Shown here one piece after another: positions 1-9,612 of a stretch of DNA of 64,000 nucleotides; the stretch's first letter is position 1; every line of letters begins with the position of its first letter. The notes below the pieces were generated by a model, which saw nothing but the letters and a program-made list of their open reading frames with translations, searched no databases and had not been told where the DNA came from. Location of the stretch: the NCBI RefSeq assembly GCF_001544475.1, contig NZ_FCNW02000016.1, positions 1-64,000 of the forward strand. The letters run 5' to 3'. The DNA is from Caballeronia humi. GTDB lineage: Bacteria; Pseudomonadota; Gammaproteobacteria; Burkholderiales; Burkholderiaceae. Made by a program: the position numbers and the translations under genes.

Positions 1-540
1 CCCGCATCTTTCGAAACCTCGTGGCTCAAGACCGAGCTCTATCGCGCGCGCAACTTCAAGCAGTGGATGAGCAAGGGCCTGTACCTGGGCACCTTCATGG
101 TCGGGCTGGAGCAAAAGGTGATGGGCGGCAACGTGCCGTGGACGCTGCATCATCAGCACGCGGATTACGAGACGCTCAAGCCCGCGTCCCAAAGCAAGCC
201 GATCGTCTATCCGAAGCCGGACGGGAAGCTGACGTTCGACCGGTTGTCGTCGGTGTTCATCTCGAATACGAATCACGAGGAGAATCAGCCGGCGCACCTG
301 ACGCTGAAAGACGCATCAGTGCCGGTGAACGTGAACCTGCGCACCTATGCGGGTCCGGAAAGCCGCTACTGCCCGGCCGCGGTGTACGAATTCATCAAGA
401 CCGACGACGGCAACGAACGCCTGCAAATCAACGCGCAGAACTGCGTGCACTGCAAGACCTGCGATATCAAGGACCCGACGCAGAACATCGTCTGGGTCAC
501 ACCGGAAGGAGGCGGCGGGCCGAACTATCCGAACATGTGA
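1..540 (+). CDS. Electron transfer flavoprotein-ubiquinone oxidoreductase, C-terminal part (5' end outside window)
   Basis: The frame is open from base 1, so this is the last 179 codons of a gene that begins upstream of the window. The product passes electrons from reduced ETF to ubiquinone at the inner membrane during fatty-acid and amino-acid oxidation. The visible part is the end of the FAD/quinone region and the C-terminal ferredoxin-like domain. Its single [4Fe-4S] cluster has four candidate Cys ligands: one in SRYCPAAVYEF and three in NCVHCKTCDIKDP. The ending GGGGPNYPNM is typical of the family. A strong hairpin follows the stop. Identity is firm; only the start is missing. Confidence 0.93.
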   Translation, partial: PASFETSWLKTELYRARNFKQWMSKGLYLGTFMVGLEQKVMGGNVPWTLHHQHADYETLKPASQSKPIVYPKPDGKLTFDRLSSVFISNTNHEENQPAHLTLKDASVPVNVNLRTYAGPESRYCPAAVYEFIKTDDGNERLQINAQNCVHCKTCDIKDPTQNIVWVTPEGGGGPNYPNM

Positions 541-555
541 CGGTTCGTACATAAG

Positions 556-592
556 AAAAGGCGTCGGTTCTCAAAAAACCGACGCCTTTTTT
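556..592. terminator. Bidirectional intrinsic terminator
   Basis: A perfect 14-bp stem (556-569 with 577-590) has a 7-nt loop, an A-run on its left arm and a T-run on its right arm. It lies between two converging genes, the ETF-QO gene (+) and aroC (-), and can terminate both. Confidence 0.9.
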
Positions 593-608
593 ACGACCAT
601 TCATTCAC

Positions 609-1709
609 TTATTTAGCCTGCGCCGCGATCTTTGGCGTGCTCACCACGACATCGCCGCATTGAGCCCGATGCCGCAGCGCGTGATCGATCAGCACCAGCG
701 CGAGCAGGGCCTCAGCGATCGGCGTCGCGCGGATGCCGACGCACGGGTCGTGCCGCCCGAACGTCTCGACAACGGCCGGCGCGCCCGCCTTGTCGATGGA
801 ATGACGCGGCGTGCGGATGCTCGACGTCGGCTTGATCGCGATCGATACCGTGATGTCCTGCCCGCTCGAAATCCCTCCAAGGATGCCGCCCGCGTTGTTT
901 GCGGCGAAACCGTCGGGCGTCATTTCGTCGCCGTGAACCGAGCCGCGCTGCGCGACACTCGCGAAACCCGCGCCGATCTCGACGGCCTTCACGGCGTTGA
1001 TGCCCATCATCGCCTTGGCGATGTCGGCGTCGAGACGATCGTAGAGCGGCTCGCCCAAACCAACCGGCACACCCGTCGCGACCACTTCGATGCGCGCGCC
1101 GATCGAATCGCCGTCTTTTCGCAGCGAATCCATGTATTCCTCGAGACGCGGCACGATCTCCGCGTTCGGCGCGAAAAACGGATTCTCGCGCACATGCTCC
1201 CACGAGACGAACGGCACGCCGATCTCGCCGATCGCGCTCATATAGCCGCGGGTCTCGATGCCGAAGCGCTCGCGCAGCCACTTCTTCGCGACCGCGCCTG
1301 CCGCGACGGTCGGCGCCGTCAGCCGCGCCGACGAGCGCCCGCCGCCGCGATAGTCGCGGATGCCGTACTTCTGCCAGTAGGTGTAGTCCGCGTGACCGGG
1401 GCGGAACGTCTCGACGATATTGCCGTAATCCTTGCTGCGCTGATCGGTGTTGCGGATCAGGAGCGCGATCGGCGTGCCGGTAGTCTTGCCCTCGAACACG
1501 CCCGAGAGAATCTCGACCTGATCCGGCTCTTGCCGCTGCGTGACGTGCCGCGACGTGCCCGGCCGGCGGCGGTCGAGTTCGATCTGGATGTCGGCTTCAG
1601 TAAGCGCCATGCCCGGCGGGCAGCCGTCGATCACGCAGCCGATCGCCGGTCCGTGCGACTCGCCGAAATTCGTGACGGTGAAAAGCGTGCCTAAGGTGTT
1701 TCCGGACAT
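609..1709 (-). CDS. aroC: Chorismate synthase
   Basis: A 366-residue enzyme that eliminates phosphate from 5-enolpyruvylshikimate-3-phosphate to give chorismate, the last step of the shikimate pathway, using reduced FMN. The N-terminal [18 protein letters not shown] block, the central [11 protein letters not shown] block and the HDPCVG motif near the C-terminus are family signatures, and the length is standard. It lies 76 nt behind the fused MFS/acyltransferase gene on the same strand, so the two may be cotranscribed. The hairpin just downstream provides the end of the transcript. Confidence 0.97.
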   Translation of the reverse strand: MSGNTLGTLFTVTNFGESHGPAIGCVIDGCPPGMALTEADIQIELDRRRPGTSRHVTQRQEPDQVEILSGVFEGKTTGTPIALLIRNTDQRSKDYGNIVETFRPGHADYTYWQKYGIRDYRGGGRSSARLTAPTVAAGAVAKKWLRERFGIETRGYMSAIGEIGVPFVSWEHVRENPFFAPNAEIVPRLEEYMDSLRKDGDSIGARIEVVATGVPVGLGEPLYDRLDADIAKAMMGINAVKAVEIGAGFASVAQRGSVHGDEMTPDGFAANNAGGILGGISSGQDITVSIAIKPTSSIRTPRHSIDKAGAPAVVETFGRHDPCVGIRATPIAEALLALVLIDHALRHRAQCGDVVVSTPKIAAQAK

Positions 1710-1785
1710 GTGCGTCGCCCTGAGAAAAGTGATGCGGGGAAACCGCCATTATGCCAGCGGCATCTCGATAAAGCGCCGCGCCGCG

Positions 1786-3717
1786 CTATCTGCGTTCCCC
1801 GCGCAGCGCGCTCACGAGCGCTTGCAAGTGCTCGGGCGTGGCATCGGCCGGATCGATCGGCTCGCCGACCGCGAGCGTCAGGCGGCTCATCACGCCGCGG
1901 TGAATCGGGCGCGGCCAGCGGGTGTCCTCGTGGCGCGAGAACACGCTGCCCCACAGGCCGCGCAGCGCCATCGGCACGACGGGCGCGGCTTGCCGCTTCA
2001 GAATCTGCGCCACACCCTGCCTGAACGGATTGATCTCGCCCGTGCGCGTCAGCTTGCCTTCCGGAAAGATGCAGACGAGTTCGCCCGCGGCGAGCGCGCG
2101 TCCGCAGGCGTCGTAGGCTTGCCTCAGCAGTTCGGCATCCTCGTGAGCGGGCGCGATCGGAATCGCCTTCACGTGGCGGAACAGCCAGCCGAAGAACGGC
2201 GAGCGGAAAATCTGGTGATCCATCACGAAGCGGATCGGCCGCGGACTTTCCGCCATGATGACGATGGCGTCGACGAAACTTACGTGGTTGCACACCAGTA
2301 CCGCCGCGCCGCGCTCAGGAATGCGCCCGGCGTCGACGAGACGAATGCGGTAGAACGTGTGCACGAGAATCCACGCGACAAAGCGCAGCAGAAACTCCGG
2401 CACGAGCGAATAGATATAGGCCGCGACGACGATATTGAGGAGCGCGGTCGTCAAAAACAGCCCCGGAATGCCGACGCCCGCCGCCGTCAGCCCCAGCGCC
2501 ATCACCGCCGACACGATCATGAAGAACGAGTTGAGGATATTGTTCGCGGCGATGATGCGCGCGCGATGCGTCGGCTGGCTGCGGCTCTGGATCAGCGCGT
2601 AGAGCGGCACGCTATACAGGCCGCCGAAAAGCGCGAGCAGAAAGAGGTCCGCGAGAATCCGCCAGTGCGACGCCACGGCCAGAAACTCGCCGACGCCGAG
2701 CAAATGCCTCGCTGGCAGAATGCGATGGCTCGCGAAGAAGAGATCGATCGCGAACACGCTGATGCCGATCGAACCGAGCGGCACGAGTCCGATCTCGACG
2801 CGCCGCTTCGAAAGCTTCTCGCACAGCAGCGACCCGGTGCCGATGCCGATCGAAAACGTCGCGAGCAGCACGGTGACGACATCCGGATTCGCCGACAGCA
2901 CGTCCTTAGCGAAGTTGAAGAACGACGTGAGAAAGGTCGCGCCGACGAACCACAGCCAGGAAATACCGAGCAGGCTCAAAAAAACGGTGCGGTTCTGCCG
3001 GGCGAGCGCGAGGTTGCGCCACGTTTCAGTGAACGGATTCCAGTTGATGCGCAATTCCGGCTGCGGCGCGGCGGACTTCGGCACGAAGCTCGCGGTCCCC
3101 CGCCCGATCAGCGCGATCGCGAGGCAAGCAACCGCGAGCAGCATCGCGCCGTGCTCGGTGAGGCCCGCCGCCGCCCCGCCGATGATCGTGCCGATCAGGA
3201 TCGCAACGAACGTCCCCATCTCGACGAGCCCGTTACCGCCCACCAGTTCCGACGGCCTCAAATGCTGCGGCAGATACGCGTACTTGACGGGTCCGAACAC
3301 GGTCGAGTGCACGCCCATCAGGAATGTGCAGAAGTACAGCAGCGGCGCGCTGTGCAGCAAAAACCCCGCGCCGCCGACGAGCATCACCGCGATCTCGAAG
3401 GTCTTGACGAAGCGCGTGAGCATCGCCTTGTCGAATTTGTCGGCAAGCTGGCCGGAGGTCGCCGAGAACAGCACGAACGGCACGATGAAGATCGCGGAAA
3501 TGAGAAACGCGGCTGTTTTCGGATCGACGCCGGAGAAGCGCGCGGCCTGGAACGTGACGAGCGACGTAAAGCCGACCTTGAAGACGTTGTCGTTCATCGC
3601 GCCTAAAAACTGCGTCCAGAAGAACGGCGCGAAACGGCGTTCGCTCAGGAGGCGAAACTGGCCATCGCCGTCCTGATCCGACCGGCGACTCACAGCGGGA
3701 TTGGGGCGCTTACTCAT
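1786..3717 (-). CDS. MFS (LplT-like) transporter fused to a PlsC-type acyltransferase
   Basis: A 643-residue two-domain protein. Residues about 25-435 form a 12-helix major-facilitator domain resembling the lysophospholipid flippase LplT (start region WTQFLGAMNDNVFK). Residues about 455-640 form a glycerolipid acyltransferase with the catalytic HX4D motif (H478, D483 in NHVSFVD) and the substrate motif FPEGKLTRTG (551-560). Together they suggest import of a lysophospholipid and its re-acylation on the cytoplasmic face. The acyl-ACP synthetase domain found in Aas is absent, so the acyl donor must be made elsewhere. Domain assignment is firm; the substrate is inferred from the family. Confidence 0.87.
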   Translation of the reverse strand: MSKRPNPAVSRRSDQDGDGQFRLLSERRFAPFFWTQFLGAMNDNVFKVGFTSLVTFQAARFSGVDPKTAAFLISAIFIVPFVLFSATSGQLADKFDKAMLTRFVKTFEIAVMLVGGAGFLLHSAPLLYFCTFLMGVHSTVFGPVKYAYLPQHLRPSELVGGNGLVEMGTFVAILIGTIIGGAAAGLTEHGAMLLAVACLAIALIGRGTASFVPKSAAPQPELRINWNPFTETWRNLALARQNRTVFLSLLGISWLWFVGATFLTSFFNFAKDVLSANPDVVTVLLATFSIGIGTGSLLCEKLSKRRVEIGLVPLGSIGISVFAIDLFFASHRILPARHLLGVGEFLAVASHWRILADLFLLALFGGLYSVPLYALIQSRSQPTHRARIIAANNILNSFFMIVSAVMALGLTAAGVGIPGLFLTTALLNIVVAAYIYSLVPEFLLRFVAWILVHTFYRIRLVDAGRIPERGAAVLVCNHVSFVDAIVIMAESPRPIRFVMDHQIFRSPFFGWLFRHVKAIPIAPAHEDAELLRQAYDACGRALAAGELVCIFPEGKLTRTGEINPFRQGVAQILKRQAAPVVPMALRGLWGSVFSRHEDTRWPRPIHRGVMSRLTLAVGEPIDPADATPEHLQALVSALRGERR

Positions 3718-3750
3718 GGTTTATTGGAGTTGGTAGCTGAGAAAACCGCG

Positions 3751-3781
3751 AAAAAAAAGCGCGCCGTGCGGGGCGCGCCTT
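3751..3781 (-). terminator. Intrinsic terminator of the CBS-domain gene
   Basis: The 7-bp GC stem GCGCGCC/GGCGCGC (3759-3765 with 3772-3778) is followed, on the minus strand, by eight T residues (3751-3758). It lies directly downstream of the CBS gene. Confidence 0.85.
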
Positions 3782-3825
3782 GTACTGCCCATGACTTTCG
3801 ATGCTGCGCAAAAAGCGCGATAACT

Positions 3826-4278
3826 TTAACGCGCTTCTTCCGGCTGCTCCGGCCAGTCGCGGATATAGGCCTTCAGCATGCGATTCTCGAAGCCCTGCTC
3901 TTCGACGACCGCGCGCGCCACGTCGTAGAACGAGATCACGCCCATCAGCGAGCGGCTGTCCATCACAGGCAGATAGCGCACGTGATGTTCGAGCATCATG
4001 CGACGCACTTCGTTGACGTCGGTTTCCGGCGTGCAGGTGAGCGGATGGTCGTCCATGACCTTGCGGATCGTCGTGGTGCCGACGGTGCCGCCGTTTTCCT
4101 TCAACGTCAGGATGATCTCGCGGAACGTCAGCATGCCGACTAGATCGCCATACTCCATCACGACGAGCGAACCGATGTCGTGCGACGCCATTGTGTTGAT
4201 TGCGTCGTGCAGCGGCGTCTCGGGTGTCACCGTGAAGAGCACATTGCCCTTGACCTTCAGAATGTCGCTGACTCGCAT
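3826..4278 (-). CDS. Two-CBS-domain protein
   Basis: A 150-residue soluble protein made of a tandem pair of CBS domains (residues about 8-62 and 75-130) with almost nothing else. Such Bateman modules bind adenosyl ligands (AMP, ATP, SAM, NAD) and act as energy or redox sensors. The first repeat carries GSLVVMEYGDLVGMLTFRE and the second RYLPVMDSRSLMGVISFYD, both following the family pattern. The start is fixed by an AAGGAG ribosome site six bases upstream. It stands alone, with its own terminator, so no partner enzyme can be named. Confidence 0.9.
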   Translation of the reverse strand: MRVSDILKVKGNVLFTVTPETPLHDAINTMASHDIGSLVVMEYGDLVGMLTFREIILTLKENGGTVGTTTIRKVMDDHPLTCTPETDVNEVRRMMLEHHVRYLPVMDSRSLMGVISFYDVARAVVEEQGFENRMLKAYIRDWPEQPEEAR

Positions 4279-4485
4279 GTTTGTCTCCTTCGCGAAGGCG
4301 TAAATCGTGGATCGATCCTAGCGGAAAGGCCGTCAAAAGGAAAGCGCGGACGGGCTCGACTGGCTTATCGGACAAGCGCTTTGCCTGTATTCCCTAGGTT
4401 GGTGCCCTAAGTTCGGCGCGCTCACCCCGATGTTACGATGATTCACCTTCGATCACCGCCGGACGCCCGCGCCCGGCCGCTCACG

Positions 4486-5805
4486 ATGCCCGCCAACCGC
4501 TTCGACACGCTCGTGCTGCACGCGGGCGCCGCTCCCGACCCGACCACCGGCGCGCGCGCCACGCCGATCTACCAGACGACGTCGTTCTCCTTCCGCGATA
4601 CCGATCACGCCGCCGCGCTCTTCAACATGGAGCGCTCGGGGCACGTCTACTCGCGCATCTCGAACCCGACGGTCGCGGTATTCGAGGAGCGCGTCGCGGC
4701 CCTCGAAGGCGGCGCGGGCGCGATCGGCACGGCGAGCGGGCAGGCCGCGCTGCATCTTGCGATCGCGACGCTGATGGGCGCGGGCGCGCACGTCGTGGCG
4801 TCGAGCGCGCTCTACGGCGGCTCGCACAATCTGCTGCACTACACGCTGCGGCGCTTCGGCATCGAGACGACGTTCGTGCCACCGCACGACCTCGACGCCT
4901 GGCGCTCCGCCGCGCGGCCGAACACGCGGCTTTTCTTCGGCGAGACGCTCGGCAATCCGGGGCTCGACGTGCTCGATATCGCAGCCGTAGCGGAGATCGC
5001 GCATGCGAACCAGGTGCCGCTGCTCGTCGATTCGACCTTCACGACGCCCTACCTGCTGCGGCCGTTCGAGCACGGCGCCGACCTCGTTTACCACTCGGCG
5101 ACAAAATTCCTCGGCGGCCACGGCACGACAATCGGCGGCGTGCTCGTCGATGGCGGCACGTTCGACTTCACCGCCACCGACCGCTTTCCCGAATTCACCG
5201 AACCGTACGACGGCTTTCACGGCATGGTCTTCGCCGAGGAAAGCACGGTCGCGCCGTTTTTGCTGCGCGCACGCCGCGAGGGCCTGCGCGATTTCGGCGC
5301 GTGCCTGCACCCACAGGCCGCATGGCAACTGCTGCAAGGTATCGAGACGCTGCCGCTGCGCATGGACCGGCACGTCGCGAACACGCGCCGCGTCGTGGAG
5401 TTCCTGCTCGCGCATCCGGCGGTCGAGGGCGTGGCGTATCCCGAACTGCCGACGCACCGCGACTACGCACTCGCACAACGCCTGATGCCGCGCGGCGCGG
5501 GCGCCGTATTCAGCTTCGACTTGCGCGGCGACGTCGCGGCCGCGCGCCGCTTCATCGAATCGCTTACGCTGTTCTCGCACCTCGCGAACGTTGGCGATGC
5601 GCGCTCGCTCGTGATCCACCCCGCGTCGACCACGCATTTCCGCATGGACGCCGCCGCGCTCGCCGCGGCAGGCATCGGACCGGGGCGGATTCGCCTGTCG
5701 ATCGGACTCGAAGACCCGGACGACCTCATCGACGACCTGAAACGCGGCCTCAAGGCGTCGCAAAAGGCGGGCGCGGGTGCGTCCACGCTCGGGAGCCGCG
5801 CATGA
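4486..5805 (+). CDS. O-acetylhomoserine/O-succinylhomoserine sulfhydrylase-family PLP enzyme
   Basis: A 439-residue Cys/Met-metabolism PLP enzyme, probably forming homocysteine from O-acylhomoserine and sulfide. The PLP lysine is K207 in HSATKFLGGHG. The upstream block SGHVYSRISNPTV, the YGGSHNLL region and the DSTFTTPYLLRP segment also fit the family. An in-frame ATG at 4438 would add 16 atypical residues; I prefer 4486 because MPANRFDTLVLHAG is where family homology begins. The stop overlaps the next start (ATGA at 5802), so it is translationally coupled to a hydrolase. O-acetyl- and O-succinylhomoserine enzymes cannot be told apart by eye. Confidence 0.9.
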   Translation: MPANRFDTLVLHAGAAPDPTTGARATPIYQTTSFSFRDTDHAAALFNMERSGHVYSRISNPTVAVFEERVAALEGGAGAIGTASGQAALHLAIATLMGAGAHVVASSALYGGSHNLLHYTLRRFGIETTFVPPHDLDAWRSAARPNTRLFFGETLGNPGLDVLDIAAVAEIAHANQVPLLVDSTFTTPYLLRPFEHGADLVYHSATKFLGGHGTTIGGVLVDGGTFDFTATDRFPEFTEPYDGFHGMVFAEESTVAPFLLRARREGLRDFGACLHPQAAWQLLQGIETLPLRMDRHVANTRRVVEFLLAHPAVEGVAYPELPTHRDYALAQRLMPRGAGAVFSFDLRGDVAAARRFIESLTLFSHLANVGDARSLVIHPASTTHFRMDAAALAAAGIGPGRIRLSIGLEDPDDLIDDLKRGLKASQKAGAGASTLGSRA

Positions 5806-6623
5806 TGCTCGACGTCCACGGCACGCTGGCCTACGCGTACACCGGCGGCAAGGCGTACGACTCCACCCGGCCTACCGTCGTCTTCCTGCACGGCGCGGAA
5901 CACGATCACAGCGTCTGGGCGCTGCAGACGCGCTACTTCGCGCATCACGGTTTCGGCGTGCTCGCGCTCGATCTGCCGGGCCACGGGCGCAGCGCGGGTC
6001 CTGCGCTCGCCGACATCGCGTCGCTCGCTGACTGGGTGATCGGCGTGCTCGACGCGGCGCAGGTCGGAAAAGCGCTGCTAGTCGGCCACAGCATGGGCTC
6101 GCTGATCGCACTCGATGCCGCCGCCCGCCATCCGGCGCGCGTCTCGAAACTCGCGCTTCTGGCAACCGCCGTGCCGATGACCGTTTCCGACGCGCTGCTA
6201 GACGCCGCCCGCGAACACGAGCCGGAAGCCATCGACATGGTCAACCAGTGGTCGCATTCGACGATCGCCGCGAAGCCGTCGAGCCCCGCGCCCGGCTTCT
6301 GGCTGCACGGCATGAACCAGCGGCTGATGGAGCGCGTCTCCGCGCGCGGTGAAGGCCTGCTCTTTCACACCGACTTCAGCGCCTGCAACACGTACACCGA
6401 GGGTCTCGAACGCGCTCTGCAGGTGCGCTGTCGGGTGCTCGTGATTTCCGGCCAGCGTGACTTGATGACCCCGCCGAAAGCCGCCGCCGCGCTCGTCAAG
6501 GCGATGTCGCAGTCGGGCGTCGTCGTAGACACCGTGACGCTCGACGCCGGCCATGCGTTGATGACCGAGCAGCCCGACGCGACGCTCGACGCCCTCTTCG
6601 CCTTCGCGATAAGCCAAGCGTAA
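5802..6623 (+). CDS. Alpha/beta-fold hydrolase
   Basis: A 273-residue alpha/beta hydrolase. The oxyanion-hole region is VVFLHGAEHDHSVW, the nucleophile elbow is GHSMGS (Ser97), the acid lies in SGQRDLMTP, and the catalytic histidine is in DAGHALMTEQ near the C-terminus. No signal peptide, so it is cytoplasmic. Its ATG overlaps the stop of the upstream PLP gene by 4 nt, and the pairing suggests the two act together, for example on an acylated amino acid or ester. That role is inference and the substrate is unknown. Confidence 0.85.
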   Translation: MMLDVHGTLAYAYTGGKAYDSTRPTVVFLHGAEHDHSVWALQTRYFAHHGFGVLALDLPGHGRSAGPALADIASLADWVIGVLDAAQVGKALLVGHSMGSLIALDAAARHPARVSKLALLATAVPMTVSDALLDAAREHEPEAIDMVNQWSHSTIAAKPSSPAPGFWLHGMNQRLMERVSARGEGLLFHTDFSACNTYTEGLERALQVRCRVLVISGQRDLMTPPKAAAALVKAMSQSGVVVDTVTLDAGHALMTEQPDATLDALFAFAISQA

Positions 6624-6724
6624 TCGCCGAAACAACGCCCCGCTATCAGCCGAACGGTCAGGTTGCGCGGCGTGCGCTTTTCGCCGCACAATGGTTTCGT
6701 CCGAGCGCCGAGACGGAGACAGTC

Positions 6725-7045
6725 ATGGCTCATACCGCACACAGCGACCACTTCGCGAATTTCGCCGAGTTCTATCCGTACTATCTCGAAGAACATCGCA
6801 ATTTGGTGTCGCGCAGGCTGCATTTCATCGGCTCGCTGGGCGTGATCGGCTGCATCGCGATGGGGATCGCGACCGGCGACTGGCTCTGGCTGCCGGTGGC
6901 CGTCGTATGCGGCTATGGGTTTGCGTGGGTCGGGCACTTTTTCTTCGAAAAGAACCGGCCGGCCACCTTCCGTCACCCGCTCTACAGCCTGATGGGCGAC
7001 TGGGTGATGTTCAAGGATATCTGCGTGGGAAAGATTTCTCTCTGA
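6725..7045 (+). CDS. Mpo1-like/DUF962 membrane protein
   Basis: A 106-residue protein with a hydrophobic hairpin (residues about 38-72) and the DUF962 signature GHFFFEKNRPATFRHPLYSLMGDW. The family includes yeast Mpo1, an iron-dependent dioxygenase acting on 2-hydroxy fatty acids in phytosphingosine breakdown; the conserved His residues (HRN and GHFFFEKNRP regions) are kept here. A GGAGA ribosome site precedes the ATG. Converges closely with the BrkB gene. Family is firm; bacterial function is not established. Confidence 0.85.
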   Translation: MAHTAHSDHFANFAEFYPYYLEEHRNLVSRRLHFIGSLGVIGCIAMGIATGDWLWLPVAVVCGYGFAWVGHFFFEKNRPATFRHPLYSLMGDWVMFKDICVGKISL

Positions 7046-7049
7046 GCGT

Positions 7050-8357
7050 TCAGGCCGGCTGATGCGGCATTGGCACGCGCGTCGCGTCGCGCATGCGCGC
7101 GTTGGTCAGGGCTGACACGCGCGCCGCGATCAGCGAGCCGAGCGTGATACCGAGCTTTTCGTTCTCCAGCACGCCCATCAGCGCCGCGCAGTCCACCTGC
7201 GAGGCGTCGAGCCGCAACTGGTACTCCAGCTCGTCGCGATCGATCACGAAGAGGTCGAACAGCATCGCCAGCGTGATCTGGTTCGGATTCGCGATCAGCA
7301 CATAGCGCGGCGCCTTCGCATCGTCGAGCCGGCCAACCCAGCCTTGCGTCTCCACGCGTGAAAGCAGGCGCATCGACGTATCCATGTCGCAACGGAGCAT
7401 CCGCGCCAGGTCGAGCGCCGTCTGGCCCGGCTTGCCTTCGTCACGCGCTATCACGAGCCGCGCCAGCAATTCGAGCGAATCGAGCAAGTCGCTGCCCGGA
7501 AAATCCCGCCGATGAAACTGCCCGATGCGAATCGCTGGCAGCGCGGACGTCACCATCGCGCCGACCAGCGCGATCAGCCAGCATAAATACACCCACAACA
7601 GGAACACCGGCAACGCGGCGAACGCGCCGTAGACGGCCGTGTAAGTCGGAATCCGGCGCACGTAGTAGCCGAAACCGCGCTTGCCGAGTTCGAACGCGAC
7701 CGCCGCGATCAGCCCGCCGATCACGGCGTCGCGCCATTCGACCTTGCAGTTCGGCATATACACATAGAGCATCGTGAAAGCGAGCACCGTAAGCGGCAGC
7801 GAAACGCCCGTGAGCGCCCACTCGACGATAGGCGGCAGCAAGTGATGCGACCCCGCGAACGCCACCGACTGCGCGAACAGATACGACGAAATCGAGAGAC
7901 TGCAGCCGAACAAAATCGGCCCGAGCGTGATGATCGCCCAGTAGACGAGCACGCGCTGCGCGAGCGGCCGCGCCTTGCGCACGCGCCAGATCACGTTGAA
8001 CGCGGATTCGACAGTCATCATCGTCATCACCGACGTGACGAACAGGATGATCATGCCGGCCGTGGTCAAACCCTTGGCCTTCGAGGCGAACTGGTTGAGG
8101 TACTTGAAGATCTGGCTGTTGATCTGCGACGGCATCAGATGCACGGACAGAAAGTCCTGCAGCGACTCCTGGAACGAGCCGAAGATCGGAAACGCCGTGA
8201 AGAGCGCGAACGCGACAGTTGCGAGCGGCACGAGCGACAGCACGCTCGTGAACGTCAGGCTGCCGGCCACTTGCGCCACGCGGTCCTCGCCCGTGCGCCG
8301 CGCGACGAAGCCCGCGAGCCGGCGAACCGCGGCGAGATCGATGGGAAGCTTCTGCAA
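7050..8357 (-). CDS. YihY/BrkB-family inner-membrane protein (TTG start)
   Basis: A 435-residue protein with about six membrane helices in residues 30-285 (family marker AGSLTFTSVLSLVPL near the N-terminus) and a soluble C-terminal part of about 140 residues that looks like a winged-helix-type domain. The family was once called ribonuclease BN, an assignment later withdrawn; it is now treated as a membrane protein of uncertain transport role. The best start is TTG at 8357, which has GAGGAG eight bases upstream. The nearby ATG at 8364 is out of frame. Length fits the longer betaproteobacterial members. Confidence 0.88.
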   Translation of the reverse strand: MQKLPIDLAAVRRLAGFVARRTGEDRVAQVAGSLTFTSVLSLVPLATVAFALFTAFPIFGSFQESLQDFLSVHLMPSQINSQIFKYLNQFASKAKGLTTAGMIILFVTSVMTMMTVESAFNVIWRVRKARPLAQRVLVYWAIITLGPILFGCSLSISSYLFAQSVAFAGSHHLLPPIVEWALTGVSLPLTVLAFTMLYVYMPNCKVEWRDAVIGGLIAAVAFELGKRGFGYYVRRIPTYTAVYGAFAALPVFLLWVYLCWLIALVGAMVTSALPAIRIGQFHRRDFPGSDLLDSLELLARLVIARDEGKPGQTALDLARMLRCDMDTSMRLLSRVETQGWVGRLDDAKAPRYVLIANPNQITLAMLFDLFVIDRDELEYQLRLDASQVDCAALMGVLENEKLGITLGSLIAARVSALTNARMRDATRVPMPHQPA

Positions 8358-8454
8358 AAACCATTCTCCTCAATAGGGATCACGCGAACGCGCCGGAAAC
8401 AGCGGTCAAGTGACGCAAAAGCCCGCCCGGACGCCACGAACGTGAACCCATCTC

Positions 8455-8460
8455 TATAAT
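8455..8460 (+). promoter_or_regulatory. Candidate -10 element for wrbA
   Basis: A perfect TATAAT sits 22 bases before the wrbA start, giving a leader of roughly 15 nt. No good -35 is visible at 16-18 bp, so the site could be activator dependent. Confidence 0.45.
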
Positions 8461-8473
8461 ACCCGTTCACTAA

Positions 8474-9501
<1,028 letters not shown>

Positions 9502-9612
9502 CGCTTTGTAGCACGGATACCCGCGCCTGGCGCGGGCCTATGCCATCCGGCCAGGCATCGCTTTGGTGCGACCTAAGCGATACTGTCGACTGAACTTCAC
9601 GACTTGAACGAC

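Noticed and set aside
1540..3606. Long open frame opposite the MFS/acyltransferase gene
   Set aside because: Arg/His/Asp-rich translation typical of antisense frames in GC-rich DNA; no recognisable domain, no ribosome site; the minus-strand gene has clear motifs.
4279..4485. SAM-type riboswitch before the sulfhydrylase gene
   Set aside because: Expected in some methionine genes, but no conserved SAM-I or SAM-II core was recognisable in the short gap.
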